Shown: in pieces, positions 22,024 through 30,213 of the stretch
Layout: each line of letters opens with the position of its first letter
Position numbering within the stretch: position 1 is the first letter of the stretch
Assembly (NCBI RefSeq): GCF_024346355.1
Contig: NZ_JAGQCU010000001.1
Location: forward strand, 62,001-126,000
Origin: Cyanobium sp. ATX 6A2
GTDB taxonomy: Bacteria > Cyanobacteriota > Cyanobacteriia > PCC-6307 > Cyanobiaceae
Length of the DNA stretch: 64,000 bases
Direction of reading: 5' to 3'
Notes under the pieces: generated by a model
The model's input: only the letters and a program-made list of their open reading frames with translations
Told to the model about the DNA's origin: nothing
Databases searched by the model: none
Made by a program: the position numbers and the translations under genes

Positions 22024-23118
22024 ATGGAGTTGATCACCGTCTCCCTGCTGGTGCGCTGGCTGCTGGGCTGGCTGCTGGCGGCACGGATGCCGGTGCTGCC
22101 GCTGGCCACCCCCAGCGGAACACCCCGGTTTTCGGTGCTCATCCCGGCCCGCAATGAGGCCGACACCCTGCCCCATCTGCTCACGAACCTGGCGCAACAG
22201 ACCTTGCAGCCCCTGGAGGTGATCGTGATCGACGACCACTCCAGCGACGCCACCGCCACCATCGCCCGCCGCGGGGCGCCGGGACTGCCGGTGCGGGTGA
22301 TCCAGCCGCCGCCGCTGCCGGCCGGCTGGTGCGGCAAGACCTGGGCCCTGCACCACGGCGTGGAGGCCAGCCGCGGCGAGCTGCTGATGTTTCTCGATGC
22401 CGACACCGAACCTGCCGCGGACTTTCTGCAACGGCTGGTGGTGGCCTGGCAGTGCCTGGGCGGCCTGGTGTCGGTGCAGCCCTACCACCGCACGGAACAG
22501 CCCTACGAGCAGCTCTCGGTGCTGTTCAACCTGGTGGGCCTGCTGGCCGTGCCGCTGGGGCCGGGCTGCGGCGTGGCCTTCGGTCCGGCCATGGTCACCA
22601 GCCGGGCCGACTACCTGCGCAGTGGCGGCCATGCAGCGGTGGCCAACAAGGTGGTGGAGGACTGGTTCCTGGGCCATTGCTACGAGGCGGCGGCCCTGCC
22701 GGTGAGCGCCTTCATCGGTCACGGCGTGATCGCCTACCGCATGTATCCAGGCGGCCTGGAGGATCTGGTGGCGGGCTTCAACAAGAACTTCGCCGCCGCC
22801 GCCGGCGAGGTGCGCTGGCCCTGGATGCTGGCTGTGCTGCTGTGGCTCTCGGGACTGTTCTGGGCGGCCTGGTGTCTGCCGGCCTCCCTGCTGGGATGGC
22901 CGCTGATGGGGGATCTCCGTCCCCTGTTCAACGCGCTGATCTACGCGGCGTTCGCCCTGCAGCTGCTGGTGATCACCCATCGGGTGGGCCGCTTCCGCTG
23001 GATCAATCTGGTCTTTCCAGTGCCCGTGCTGTTTTTCCTGGCGGTGTTCGTGCAGGCGATCCTCAACCTCAAGCGCGGCCAGGTGCGCTGGAAGGGCCGC
23101 ACCTTCAGCACCCGCTGA
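22024..23118 (+). CDS. GT2-family glycosyltransferase, CrtQ/CruG-like
   Basis: A 364-residue membrane-associated family 2 glycosyltransferase. An N-terminal helix precedes the GT-A domain: FSVLIPARNEADTLP, VIVIDDHSSDAT (nucleotide-binding aspartate), PAGWCGKTWALHHGV, and the DxD motif in FLDADTEP (~124-131), then VVEDWFLGHCYE (catalytic base region). Two or three C-terminal hydrophobic helices follow. The PAGWCGKTWAL element is characteristic of the branch containing CrtQ (glycosylation of diaponeurosporenoate) and HpnB-like enzymes. The stop overlaps the start of the next gene (TGATG), whose product resembles CrtO acyltransferase, so a carotenoid or isoprenoid-glycoside acceptor is a reasonable but unproven inference. 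Confidence 0.82.
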   Translation: MELITVSLLVRWLLGWLLAARMPVLPLATPSGTPRFSVLIPARNEADTLPHLLTNLAQQTLQPLEVIVIDDHSSDATATIARRGAPGLPVRVIQPPPLPAGWCGKTWALHHGVEASRGELLMFLDADTEPAADFLQRLVVAWQCLGGLVSVQPYHRTEQPYEQLSVLFNLVGLLAVPLGPGCGVAFGPAMVTSRADYLRSGGHAAVANKVVEDWFLGHCYEAAALPVSAFIGHGVIAYRMYPGGLEDLVAGFNKNFAAAAGEVRWPWMLAVLLWLSGLFWAAWCLPASLLGWPLMGDLRPLFNALIYAAFALQLLVITHRVGRFRWINLVFPVPVLFFLAVFVQAILNLKRGQVRWKGRTFSTR

Positions 23119-23651
23119 TGGCCCTTTCCGGCTGGTTCGGGAGCGGGCTGCCGAGTGGGCTGCCCGCGGTGCTGGGCTGCGCCGGGCTCTGGCTGCTCTG
23201 GTCGTTGCTGGTGGGCTCCATCGCCAACCACCTGCCCGAAAGGCTGCTGGAGCCGCGGCGGGATGGGGACGCCGCCCTCGCGTCCGGCACGTCACCCACC
23301 CGCACGACGCAGCAGGCGCTGCGTCGCATGAACAGGCGCCTGGCGATCCGGCGCTGGAAGCCCTGGATCCCCGACGCCGGCAACGTCCTACCCGGCGGGG
23401 TGAGCAAGGCCAGCCTGGTGCGGCGGAGCCCTGTGGCCCTGCGGCGGCTGCAGCTGGAGACCCGGCGGGCCGAACTGGTGCACTGGGCCCTGTGGCCCGC
23501 CTGGCTGCTCACGGCCCTGTGGCTGCCGCCCGCAGGCGTGCTGCTCAATCTGGCCTTCGCCACCCTGTTCAACCTGCCCTGTCTGTTGCTGCAGCGCTAC
23601 AACCGCCTGCGGCTGCAGCTGGTGCTGCAGCGGATGCCCACCAGCGGCTGA
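23118..23651 (+). CDS. CrtO-like (glycosyl-4,4'-diaponeurosporenoate acyltransferase family) membrane protein
   Basis: A 177-residue protein with membrane helices near the N-terminus (~15-38) and in the C-terminal half (~130-165). Three segments resemble the CrtO acyltransferase family of the staphyloxanthin pathway: RRLAIRRWKPWIPDAGNVLP, TRRAELVHWALWP and FNLPCLLLQRYNRLRL. In that family the enzyme acylates the sugar of a carotenoid glycoside. Here the TGATG overlap with a CrtQ-like glycosyltransferase repeats the functional pairing known from Staphylococcus. This organism lacks evidence in the window for C30 carotenoids, so the real acceptor may be another lipid-linked sugar. Confidence 0.75.
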   Translation: MALSGWFGSGLPSGLPAVLGCAGLWLLWSLLVGSIANHLPERLLEPRRDGDAALASGTSPTRTTQQALRRMNRRLAIRRWKPWIPDAGNVLPGGVSKASLVRRSPVALRRLQLETRRAELVHWALWPAWLLTALWLPPAGVLLNLAFATLFNLPCLLLQRYNRLRLQLVLQRMPTSG

Positions 23652-23664
23652 TCTCAGGCCCTGC

Positions 23665-25881
23665 TCAGGCCCCCAGCCAGCGCTCCTGCAGCGTCAGCGT
23701 CAGCACCAGGCCCGGATCCTCCACGTGGCGGGCCAGCACCAGGCGATGCTCACCGGGTTCGAGCGCGAAGCCGTCGCGGGCCTCATCAAAGAAAGCCAGA
23801 CGGCGCAGCGGGATCGTCAACTGCAGACGGCGGTGTTCCCCGGCGTCCAGCTCCAGCCGCGCAAACGCCACCAGGGTGCGCGGCGGACGCGGAACCCGCT
23901 GGCCAGGAGGCTCCAGGTACACCTGCACCACCTCGGCGGCCGCCATGGGTCCCCGGTTGTGCAGCGTCAGCGACAGCTCCACACCCGTGCCCCCGTGGGG
24001 GTCTCCGGGCAGCGGCTCGGGCGGGGCGAGGCTGGGATCGCTGAGCTCGAAACGGCTGTAGGAGAGCCCGAAGCCAAAGGGATAGGCGGCTCGCTGAGCG
24101 GCGCGGCCCAGGCGGCGGTACCCATGCCAGAGGTCGTAGCTGACCTCCAGGGCCCGGGGTTCGAAGGGCGGCAGCTGGGCGGTGCTGCTGGGCAAGCTGA
24201 AGGGAAGGCGCCCCGAGGGCGACACCCGGCCCAGCAGCACGTCGGCCAGGGCGTGACCGCCCTGCTCCCCCGGATACCAGAGCAGCAGGATGGCGGGCAC
24301 CGCCTGGCGCCACTCCTCCATGAGCACGGCCCCGCCGCCCATCAGCACCACCACCGTGCTCGGGTTGGCGGCCACCACCGCCCGGATCAGGGCCACCTGG
24401 GAGGGGGGCAGGCGCAGGTCGGTGCGGTCGCCGGAGGCGAAGTCGCCGCCCTGGCGGGGCGTGGCGTGGCCGGTGAGCCAGGCGATCAGCTCAGCCGCCG
24501 GCTGCCACAGCCGGCGCAACCGGCGGCGCCCCAGCCGGCGCTGGAGCCACGGGGGCTGCAGCACCCCTGGAGGGGGAATCTGGCGCAGGATCGAGGCGAT
24601 GTCGCCGGGATGGATGTGCTCCCCCTCCAGGCGCCAGTCGAGCCCCACCACCACCACCGCCGCCTCACAGCCGGCGGCCACAGAGGCAGCCGCTACCGGG
24701 TCATCGCTGTCCCCATGGCTGATCGCCAGCTGGGGTGCGGCGGCCCGCAGACCCTCGAGGGGGGTCACCACCGCCCCCGGCGGCGGGCGGGTGTCGGAGG
24801 AGCCCCGGTCGCCCAGGTTGGGTTGCGCCGCCAGCCGGCCCACCACCGCCAGGGAGTTCAGGCCGCTGAAGGGCAGCACCGGGCCCTCGTTGCGCAGCAG
24901 CACGATCGAGCTGGTGGCCGCTTCCCGCGCCAGGCGCCGGTGGGCGCTGCAGCGGCGCAGGGCGGGCGGGTAGGTGCCCGCAGGCAGGGCCAGCTGCGCC
25001 CGCAGCAACCGCAGCGCGGCATCGTTGACGCGGGCCAGGGGCAGCCGGCCATCGGCCAGCGCCTCTTCGAGCACGCCCTCGAACACCATCCGGAAGGGCA
25101 TCTCCAGGTCCTGGCCCGCCAGCTGGGCGGCCACCCCATCGCGCACACCGAAGATGAAATCGGTGACCACGAAGCCCTCAAAGCCCCAGCGGCCCTTGAG
25201 GATCCCCTCCAGCAACTGGGGGTGTTCGCCGCACCAGATGCCGTTGACCCGGTTGTAGGCACTCATCACCGAGGCGGCGCCGGCCTCCACGCAGTCGCGG
25301 AACTGGGGCAAATAGAGCTCATGCAGCACCCGCGGGCTGGCGCACACATCCACCAGAAAGCGGGAGCTGTCGATCGAGTTGAGGGCGAAGTGCTTGACAC
25401 AGGCGAGCGTGTGGCGCTGCAGGCCACGGGTGATCGCCGCGCCCAGCACCCCCACATGCACGGGATCCTCCCCGTAGGTCTCCTGCGCACGGCCCCAGCC
25501 TGGATGACGCAGCAGGTTCACGCACACCGCCGCCACCCAGTTGGCCCCGAAGGAGCGGGCCTCCAGGGCGATGGCTTCCCCGATGCGCTCCTCCAACTGA
25601 GGATCCCAGCAGGCTCCCCGGGCAATCGGCACCGGGAAGGTGGTGGCACCTCCCTCCAGGCACACCCCGCGGGGACCATCCACGAACTGCAGACCACTCA
25701 GCCCCAGCCGGGGAACCTGGGCGGCCGGCCAGGGATGGCGGTGGGAGGCGTCGCGGGTGGCGATGTCGAACAGGCCCGCCCAGAAGGGAGTGTCGCCATC
25801 GAGCAGGGCGAGCTTCTCGGCCGTGCTCAGCTGTGCCAGCAGGGCCGCAGCCCGGCATTGGATCGATTCGGTATCACTCAA
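23665..25881 (-). CDS. glycoside hydrolase family 3 protein (beta-glucosidase-like)
   Basis: A 738-residue GH3 enzyme hydrolysing terminal beta-linked sugars. The N-terminal barrel has GLQFVDGPRGVCLEGG, NLLRHPGWGRAQETYGEDP, VKHFALNSID (substrate-binding KH), SAYNRVNGIWCGE and the nucleophile region GFVVTDFIFGVRDG (Asp ~residue 237). A GH3 C-terminal alpha/beta domain follows (LLRNEGPVLPF, VVLMGGGAVLMEEW, LLWYPGEQGGHALADVL), then a fibronectin-III-like end (ALTLHNRGPMAAAEVVQVYL). No signal peptide is visible, so it probably acts inside the cell. The start is a TTG at 25881; no ATG is nearby in this frame. It shares a strand with phoX upstream (69-base gap). Confidence 0.9.
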   Translation of the reverse strand: MSDTESIQCRAAALLAQLSTAEKLALLDGDTPFWAGLFDIATRDASHRHPWPAAQVPRLGLSGLQFVDGPRGVCLEGGATTFPVPIARGACWDPQLEERIGEAIALEARSFGANWVAAVCVNLLRHPGWGRAQETYGEDPVHVGVLGAAITRGLQRHTLACVKHFALNSIDSSRFLVDVCASPRVLHELYLPQFRDCVEAGAASVMSAYNRVNGIWCGEHPQLLEGILKGRWGFEGFVVTDFIFGVRDGVAAQLAGQDLEMPFRMVFEGVLEEALADGRLPLARVNDAALRLLRAQLALPAGTYPPALRRCSAHRRLAREAATSSIVLLRNEGPVLPFSGLNSLAVVGRLAAQPNLGDRGSSDTRPPPGAVVTPLEGLRAAAPQLAISHGDSDDPVAAASVAAGCEAAVVVVGLDWRLEGEHIHPGDIASILRQIPPPGVLQPPWLQRRLGRRRLRRLWQPAAELIAWLTGHATPRQGGDFASGDRTDLRLPPSQVALIRAVVAANPSTVVVLMGGGAVLMEEWRQAVPAILLLWYPGEQGGHALADVLLGRVSPSGRLPFSLPSSTAQLPPFEPRALEVSYDLWHGYRRLGRAAQRAAYPFGFGLSYSRFELSDPSLAPPEPLPGDPHGGTGVELSLTLHNRGPMAAAEVVQVYLEPPGQRVPRPPRTLVAFARLELDAGEHRRLQLTIPLRRLAFFDEARDGFALEPGEHRLVLARHVEDPGLVLTLTLQERWLGA

Positions 25882-25950
25882 CGCAATGGAAGCGGCTGGG
25901 CTCGCACCCTCAACCTATGGGCAGCGGGGGATGGGTTCAGGCGGTTGGGT

Positions 25951-28086
25951 TCAGGCGATCAGAGCGCCACCGGTGCGGCGCCGGATCGCCACCACCGCGG
26001 GCCGCGGCGGCCGGCCGGGCACGCCCGAGGGCCAATTGGAGCCGAGGGGCACGGTGCGCAGCTGGCTGAACGGCTTGCCCTGGCGATCCACCAGCTCGTG
26101 GGCCTGGACCTCAAACTGCCCGTCGCGCGTGCCGTGGTTCTCGCCGGGGTGCTGCACAGCCAGGAAGAGGGTGGATTCGCTGCTGTCAAAACAGGGACCG
26201 CACAATTCACACTCCATCGGCCCCGTGGCGAACAGAAGGGCCTTGCCGGAATCAGGTCCGCTGCTGGGCAGCAGCCAGCAGCTGTTGTTGCCGAACAGAT
26301 CGAGCTGACCGGAGCGCATTGAGCGGTCGGTCACCATCCACACGTTGCCGGCGGAATCCACGCTGAGGTTGTCGGGATTGGTGAATCCCAGACCACCATC
26401 CCAGGGGGCTCCCCCGACCGCCACCATGCGCCAGCGGAAGTTGCCACCGGCCCGCCCGGCGGCCGGCGCGTTGCGCTCCGACAGACGCATCACCCAGCCA
26501 TGGGGCCAGCTGGATTCCCCGGACGGGCCGCGGAAGATGGCCGGGTCGGAGCGCCCCTCGAGATCGGCCCCAGCGGCGGTGAAGGCGATCAGCAGGTCGC
26601 CGCTCGTGGGGTCCAGCACCGTGTCTTCTGGCCGGGCAGCAGCCGTGGCCCCCGCGGCATTGGCAGCCAGGTGGGCATCGATGAGGATCGCCCCCATCTG
26701 CTCCTCGCCCTGGCCTGGATAGAGGCTGGCGAGGGTGCGGTAGCGGCTGCGGTAGGCCCGCACCTCCTCGTCGCTGGCCAGGTTCTCCCCACCGGCCTGG
26801 AGCCGGTCGCGATGGGGCAGCCGGGTGGGCTGCTGCAGATCGAACGCCTCGAAGTGGCTGGGCAGCTGGGGATCGACAGGCGTCTCGGGAGAGAGCACGA
26901 TCCAGCGGCCGCCACCCCCCGGCTCGAAGCGCGCCACCTCCAGCCGACCGTGATCAAACAGCCTGGAGTTGGCTGGGTCGCTCGGGTCACGCACCAGGTC
27001 GCGACTCACAAAGCGATAGAGATGGCCTCCGTGGCGGTCGCAGCCGGAATACACCTCCAGTGGTTCACCACTCCGGGCCCGCACTGCTACGGCCTCATGG
27101 CGGAAACGGCCCAGCCAGCTGTGTTTCACGGCCGGCTGATCCGGCCGGCGGGGATCCAGTTCCACCATCCAGCCGTATTTGTTGCCCGCCAGGCCGAAGG
27201 GGTTGCCCAGGCCACTGAGCCGTTCGCCATCGAAGCGGAAAGGATGCAGTGAGAGGTCTGCGGAGCTGCCGTCGGCATACACCGGCTCCACCACCTGGCC
27301 CTGAAAGTTCTCCTCGGCCGAGAGCACGGTGCCCCAGGGCGTCTGACCGCCGGCGCAGTTGGCGAAAGTTCCCACCACCGTGTCGCCCAGACCGTCGTCG
27401 AAGCCGAGCCGCTGACTGCGGCGGAACACGGCTGCCGCGGGCCCACTCACCTGCAGCCGGCTGGCCGGATCCTCGAGACCGCTGAGGCCCGTGATCCGCC
27501 GCTCCAGATCCCCCCTCTGCCGACGCCAGCTGCCATCGGCCTGGCGGCGCATCGCAACGACACCGATGCCCAGATCGTCCATGGCGGCCCGGGCCAGCAG
27601 ATCGATTTGCTCTCGCAGGGGATCGTCGGCCGCCAGTGTGGCCACATCCACGGTTCCGCCCCGCCCTGCCAGGGCCTCACGCACCTGGGTGAGCGGCAGG
27701 TCGCCGCCCACCGCCTCGCGGAAGCCCTCGCTCCAGGGGCGGAAGCTGATGTACTCGAAGTTGACGGTCAGCAGGGCGCTGTCGCCGCCCAGGTCGGTGA
27801 AGGCGGTGTAGTCGTTGTTGTATCCGAAGCGGCTGTCACCAAGGGGGTCCCCCCAGGTCACCAGCACATCGGCATGGAAGCCGTCGGGAACCTGCAGGCG
27901 ATCCTCGATCGTGAGGCGGGCAAGGCGGTTGCGCTGCTCGGCGGCGCTGAGCCCATCGCTCGCCAGGGGGATGGGGCCCTGCAGCAGGGCAAGGGGTGGG
28001 CCGCCGGGGGATCGCGAGCAGGACGTGGCCCCTGCCATGCCCAGGCCCGCCAGGCCCATCAGTTGGAACAGGGTGCGGCGTTTCAT
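25951..28086 (-). CDS. phoX: PhoX-type (DUF839) phosphatase
   Basis: A 711-residue exported phosphatase of the PhoX/DUF839 family (Ca/Fe-dependent alkaline phosphatase). The N-terminus MKRRTLFQLMGLAGLGMAG is a twin-arginine-like signal with hydrophobic core, followed by a cysteine at ~24 that could be lipidated. Family features are FGYNNDYTAFTDLG, LTVNFEYISFRPW, GTFANCAGGQTPWGTVLSAEEN (~235), GRFRHEAVAV, YSGCDRHGGHLYRFVS, FTNPDNLSVDSAGNVWMVTD and LAVQHPGENHG. The start is ATG 28086; the frame is open 47 codons further. A possible single Pho-box half site lies about 70 bases upstream. Typical role: releasing phosphate from organic phosphoesters outside the cytoplasm under phosphate limitation. 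Confidence 0.9.
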   Translation of the reverse strand: MKRRTLFQLMGLAGLGMAGATSCSRSPGGPPLALLQGPIPLASDGLSAAEQRNRLARLTIEDRLQVPDGFHADVLVTWGDPLGDSRFGYNNDYTAFTDLGGDSALLTVNFEYISFRPWSEGFREAVGGDLPLTQVREALAGRGGTVDVATLAADDPLREQIDLLARAAMDDLGIGVVAMRRQADGSWRRQRGDLERRITGLSGLEDPASRLQVSGPAAAVFRRSQRLGFDDGLGDTVVGTFANCAGGQTPWGTVLSAEENFQGQVVEPVYADGSSADLSLHPFRFDGERLSGLGNPFGLAGNKYGWMVELDPRRPDQPAVKHSWLGRFRHEAVAVRARSGEPLEVYSGCDRHGGHLYRFVSRDLVRDPSDPANSRLFDHGRLEVARFEPGGGGRWIVLSPETPVDPQLPSHFEAFDLQQPTRLPHRDRLQAGGENLASDEEVRAYRSRYRTLASLYPGQGEEQMGAILIDAHLAANAAGATAAARPEDTVLDPTSGDLLIAFTAAGADLEGRSDPAIFRGPSGESSWPHGWVMRLSERNAPAAGRAGGNFRWRMVAVGGAPWDGGLGFTNPDNLSVDSAGNVWMVTDRSMRSGQLDLFGNNSCWLLPSSGPDSGKALLFATGPMECELCGPCFDSSESTLFLAVQHPGENHGTRDGQFEVQAHELVDRQGKPFSQLRTVPLGSNWPSGVPGRPPRPAVVAIRRRTGGALIA

Positions 28087-28156
28087 GGCGGTGGGCGCAG
28101 CGGAGGGGCGCGGAGTGATCGCAGAGCGGCAGCTCGCGACTTCGGATGATGACGGC

Positions 28157-28169
28157 TCAGGTTTAAGAA
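28157..28169 (-). promoter_or_regulatory. possible Pho-box half element upstream of phoX
   Basis: On the minus strand the sequence reads TTCTTAAACCTGA, containing CTTAAACC, close to the cyanobacterial Pho-box unit CTTAACCT. The neighbouring 11-bp-spaced positions do not repeat the motif well, so only one half site can be supported. It points toward phoX, whose ATG is at 28086. Confidence 0.25.
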
Positions 28170-28291
28170 CTCGTGGGGTGCCGGGCAGCGCGCAGGGCCA
28201 CAGGGAAGGGTCGGACCTCCGCACCACCGCGGCCGCCCCACACCCTGAAAGACCTTGTTACATTTCTATACAACAAACGCATCCGTCACCC

Positions 28292-28480
28292 GTGTCCAAC
28301 TCCTCCCTCTCCCTCAGCCGCGAGTTCACCGTGGCCATGCACTCCCGGGCCATCGACGCCTGCGACAACATCGAGGAGCTGCGCAGCGTGGCCAAATCTC
28401 TGCTCTCCGCCTGGCAGACCCAGGCCATGTTCAGTGAGCAATACGGGGCCGAGCTGCTGGGCCTGAAGCCCCGCGGCTGA
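28292..28480 (+). CDS. small NblA-like hypothetical protein
   Basis: A 62-residue protein from GTG 28292 (VSNSSLSLSREF). It is predicted to form two helices: SLSREFTVAMHSRAIDAC, then EELRSVAKSLLSAWQTQAM and a short end. The spacing of LSxEF followed by a helix with EEL...LL...W..Q is reminiscent of NblA phycobilisome-degradation proteins, but the similarity is weak and judged by eye. It diverges from phoX across a 205-base region containing an AT-rich promoter-like stretch (28256-28275), unusual in this GC-rich DNA. If NblA-like, joint control with phosphate starvation would make sense. Confidence 0.6.
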   Translation: MSNSSLSLSREFTVAMHSRAIDACDNIEELRSVAKSLLSAWQTQAMFSEQYGAELLGLKPRG

Positions 28481-28597
28481 TCCACCGCTTCGTACCGGGA
28501 TCAGCTTTCCCCAACCGTCGGCGTCCTGGTTCAACCCCTGTGCGGTTCAACCCCAGACTGACGCTGAGAACCAACGGGTCCCTGCCCCGAGGCCCAG

Positions 28598-29767
28598 ATG
28601 CGCAGCCAACCGGCCAAAAGATCCCTCCAGGCGGACAAGACCCGCCTGGTTGCCCTGCGCGATGAGTTCGGCAGCGACGCCCGCTTCGGGCAGGTGTTTG
28701 CCATGCTCACCCTGGGATCCACCGTGATTGCCACCCTCGGGCTGCTGGCCAACAGCCCGGCGGTGGTGATTGGCGCCATGGTGGTTGCCCCCTGGATCAT
28801 GCCCCTGCAGGCCATGGCCTTCCAGGTGCTGCGGGGGCAGTTCCCCGACTTTCTCAGGGCCCTGAGCACCCTGGCCTTGGGCGTGCTGCTCGGCCTGTTC
28901 GTGTCGGTGGGGGTGGGTCTGCTGGTGCCACTGCCCAACCACGGCAGTGAAGTGATGGCGCGCACGGTCCCGAACCTGCTCGACCTGGGCATCGCCCTGA
29001 TGGCAGGGGTGGTGGCGATGTACGCCAAGCTGCGCAAGGAGGCCATCAACGCCGTGGCCGGCCTGGCCATCGCCGTGGCCCTGGTGCCACCGGTGTGTGT
29101 CACCGGCCTGCTGCTGGCGGCAGGCCGGTGGCAGGACGCCTATGGCGCCGCCCTGCTGTTCCTCACCAACCTGCTGGGCATCCTCACCGGAGCGATGGTG
29201 ACCCTGAACGTGCTGGAGCGGCCGTTCCGGGGACGGTTGCTGCGCAGCCGGCTGGGGATCACCAGCATGGCCCTCACAGCGCTGCTGGTGATCCCTCTGG
29301 GGGGCAGCCTGCTGAATCTGATGGGACTCTCGCGCCGTCAGATGCGCGAGCAGCGCGTCGAGGAGCTGATTCTCAGCAGCCTGCGCAACGAAACCTTCAC
29401 CCTCGGGAGGGATTCGGAACTGGAGAGCGTGCGCATCGACTGGGACGAGGATCCTCCGGTGATCACCGCTCGGGTGAGCGTCAGTGATCCACGCCTGCCC
29501 ACCTTCACCCAGGTGAGCGCGGTGCAGTCGTTCATCAACACCAAGCTGGCCCCCCGCCAGTTCCGCCTGGTGGTGAAGCGCACCTCGATCGACGTGGTGG
29601 GGCCGGAGCCTGAACCCGTGCCGGACGGCTACGCGAATCCAGCCTGGCCCTGGCTGACTCCGGCGATCGTGCCCCAGGGTGGGCTTTTCGGTGAGGCCGG
29701 AGAGAACCCTGATGACGACCCCGCTGCGCCGAACGCAGCCGATGCCCCCAGCGGCGATGGGCCCTGA
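28598..29767 (+). CDS. DUF389 (TIGR00341-type) membrane protein
   Basis: A 389-residue integral membrane protein. Residues ~30-240 contain about six helices with the family pattern TLGSTVIATLGLLANSPAVVIGAMVVAPWIMPLQ, LMAGVVAMYAKLRKEAINAVAGLAIAVALVPPVCVTG and LFLTNLLGILTGAMVTL. The conserved PAVVIGAM and ALVPPVCVTG repeats are hallmarks of DUF389. A soluble C-terminal domain of alpha/beta character follows (~245-350), then a low-complexity acidic/Pro-rich tail. The function of the family is unknown. It starts at ATG 28598. Confidence 0.88.
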   Translation: MRSQPAKRSLQADKTRLVALRDEFGSDARFGQVFAMLTLGSTVIATLGLLANSPAVVIGAMVVAPWIMPLQAMAFQVLRGQFPDFLRALSTLALGVLLGLFVSVGVGLLVPLPNHGSEVMARTVPNLLDLGIALMAGVVAMYAKLRKEAINAVAGLAIAVALVPPVCVTGLLLAAGRWQDAYGAALLFLTNLLGILTGAMVTLNVLERPFRGRLLRSRLGITSMALTALLVIPLGGSLLNLMGLSRRQMREQRVEELILSSLRNETFTLGRDSELESVRIDWDEDPPVITARVSVSDPRLPTFTQVSAVQSFINTKLAPRQFRLVVKRTSIDVVGPEPEPVPDGYANPAWPWLTPAIVPQGGLFGEAGENPDDDPAAPNAADAPSGDGP

Positions 29768-29888
29768 ACCCGAAGCACCGCTGGCCAGCCGTTGCATCGG
29801 CATCCGCTCACGGCAGCGGGGCTTTGGTGGCCATGGCCACAGCTGTCGCCCCGGGCGCCGCTATCAAGGTTGCAGCGGCGCCAGTGTC

Positions 29889-30191
29889 ATGTTGTCCACC
29901 AGCACACGCCTGCGCCTGCAGGCCATCCTCGAGCGCATCGCCCTCGGCCAGCCGGTGAGCCTCAGCGAGCGGGTGTATGTGCAGAAATTCGCCGACCGCG
30001 ACCCCACCGTGGCCTCCTGGCTGCGGCGGGCCCGACGCCGGCAGCAGACGGCAGGGCCGGGCGATGGCATCGAACGACTGCTGGCCGATCTCGATCTGGG
30101 TTCTCCCGAACCCGACGACCGCTTCCGGCCTGGCGAGGACGACCTGGGCGATTGGTTCAGCGGGGCTCCGCCCTGGCTGCGGCGCAGCTGA
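29889..30191 (+). CDS. conserved-looking hypothetical protein
   Basis: A 100-residue protein from ATG 29889. The N-terminal half is helical and basic (LRLQAILERIALGQPVSLSERVYVQKF, then VASWLRRARRRQQ) and the C-terminal half is acidic (GIERLLADLDLGSPEPDDRF...DDLGDWF). The LxERIxxGxPVSLxERVYVQKFAD pattern looks conserved rather than random, but I cannot name a family. It lies 121 bases behind the DUF389 gene and converges on the CDF gene. Confidence 0.6.
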   Translation: MLSTSTRLRLQAILERIALGQPVSLSERVYVQKFADRDPTVASWLRRARRRQQTAGPGDGIERLLADLDLGSPEPDDRFRPGEDDLGDWFSGAPPWLRRS

Positions 30192-30213
30192 GGGCGCCTC
30201 CTTCAGGCCGGGC

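Noticed and set aside
23118-23651. CrtO as the beta-carotene ketolase of the same name
   Set aside because: The ketolase CrtO is a large FAD protein with a Rossmann loop. This 177-residue membrane protein instead resembles the acyltransferase that shares the symbol.
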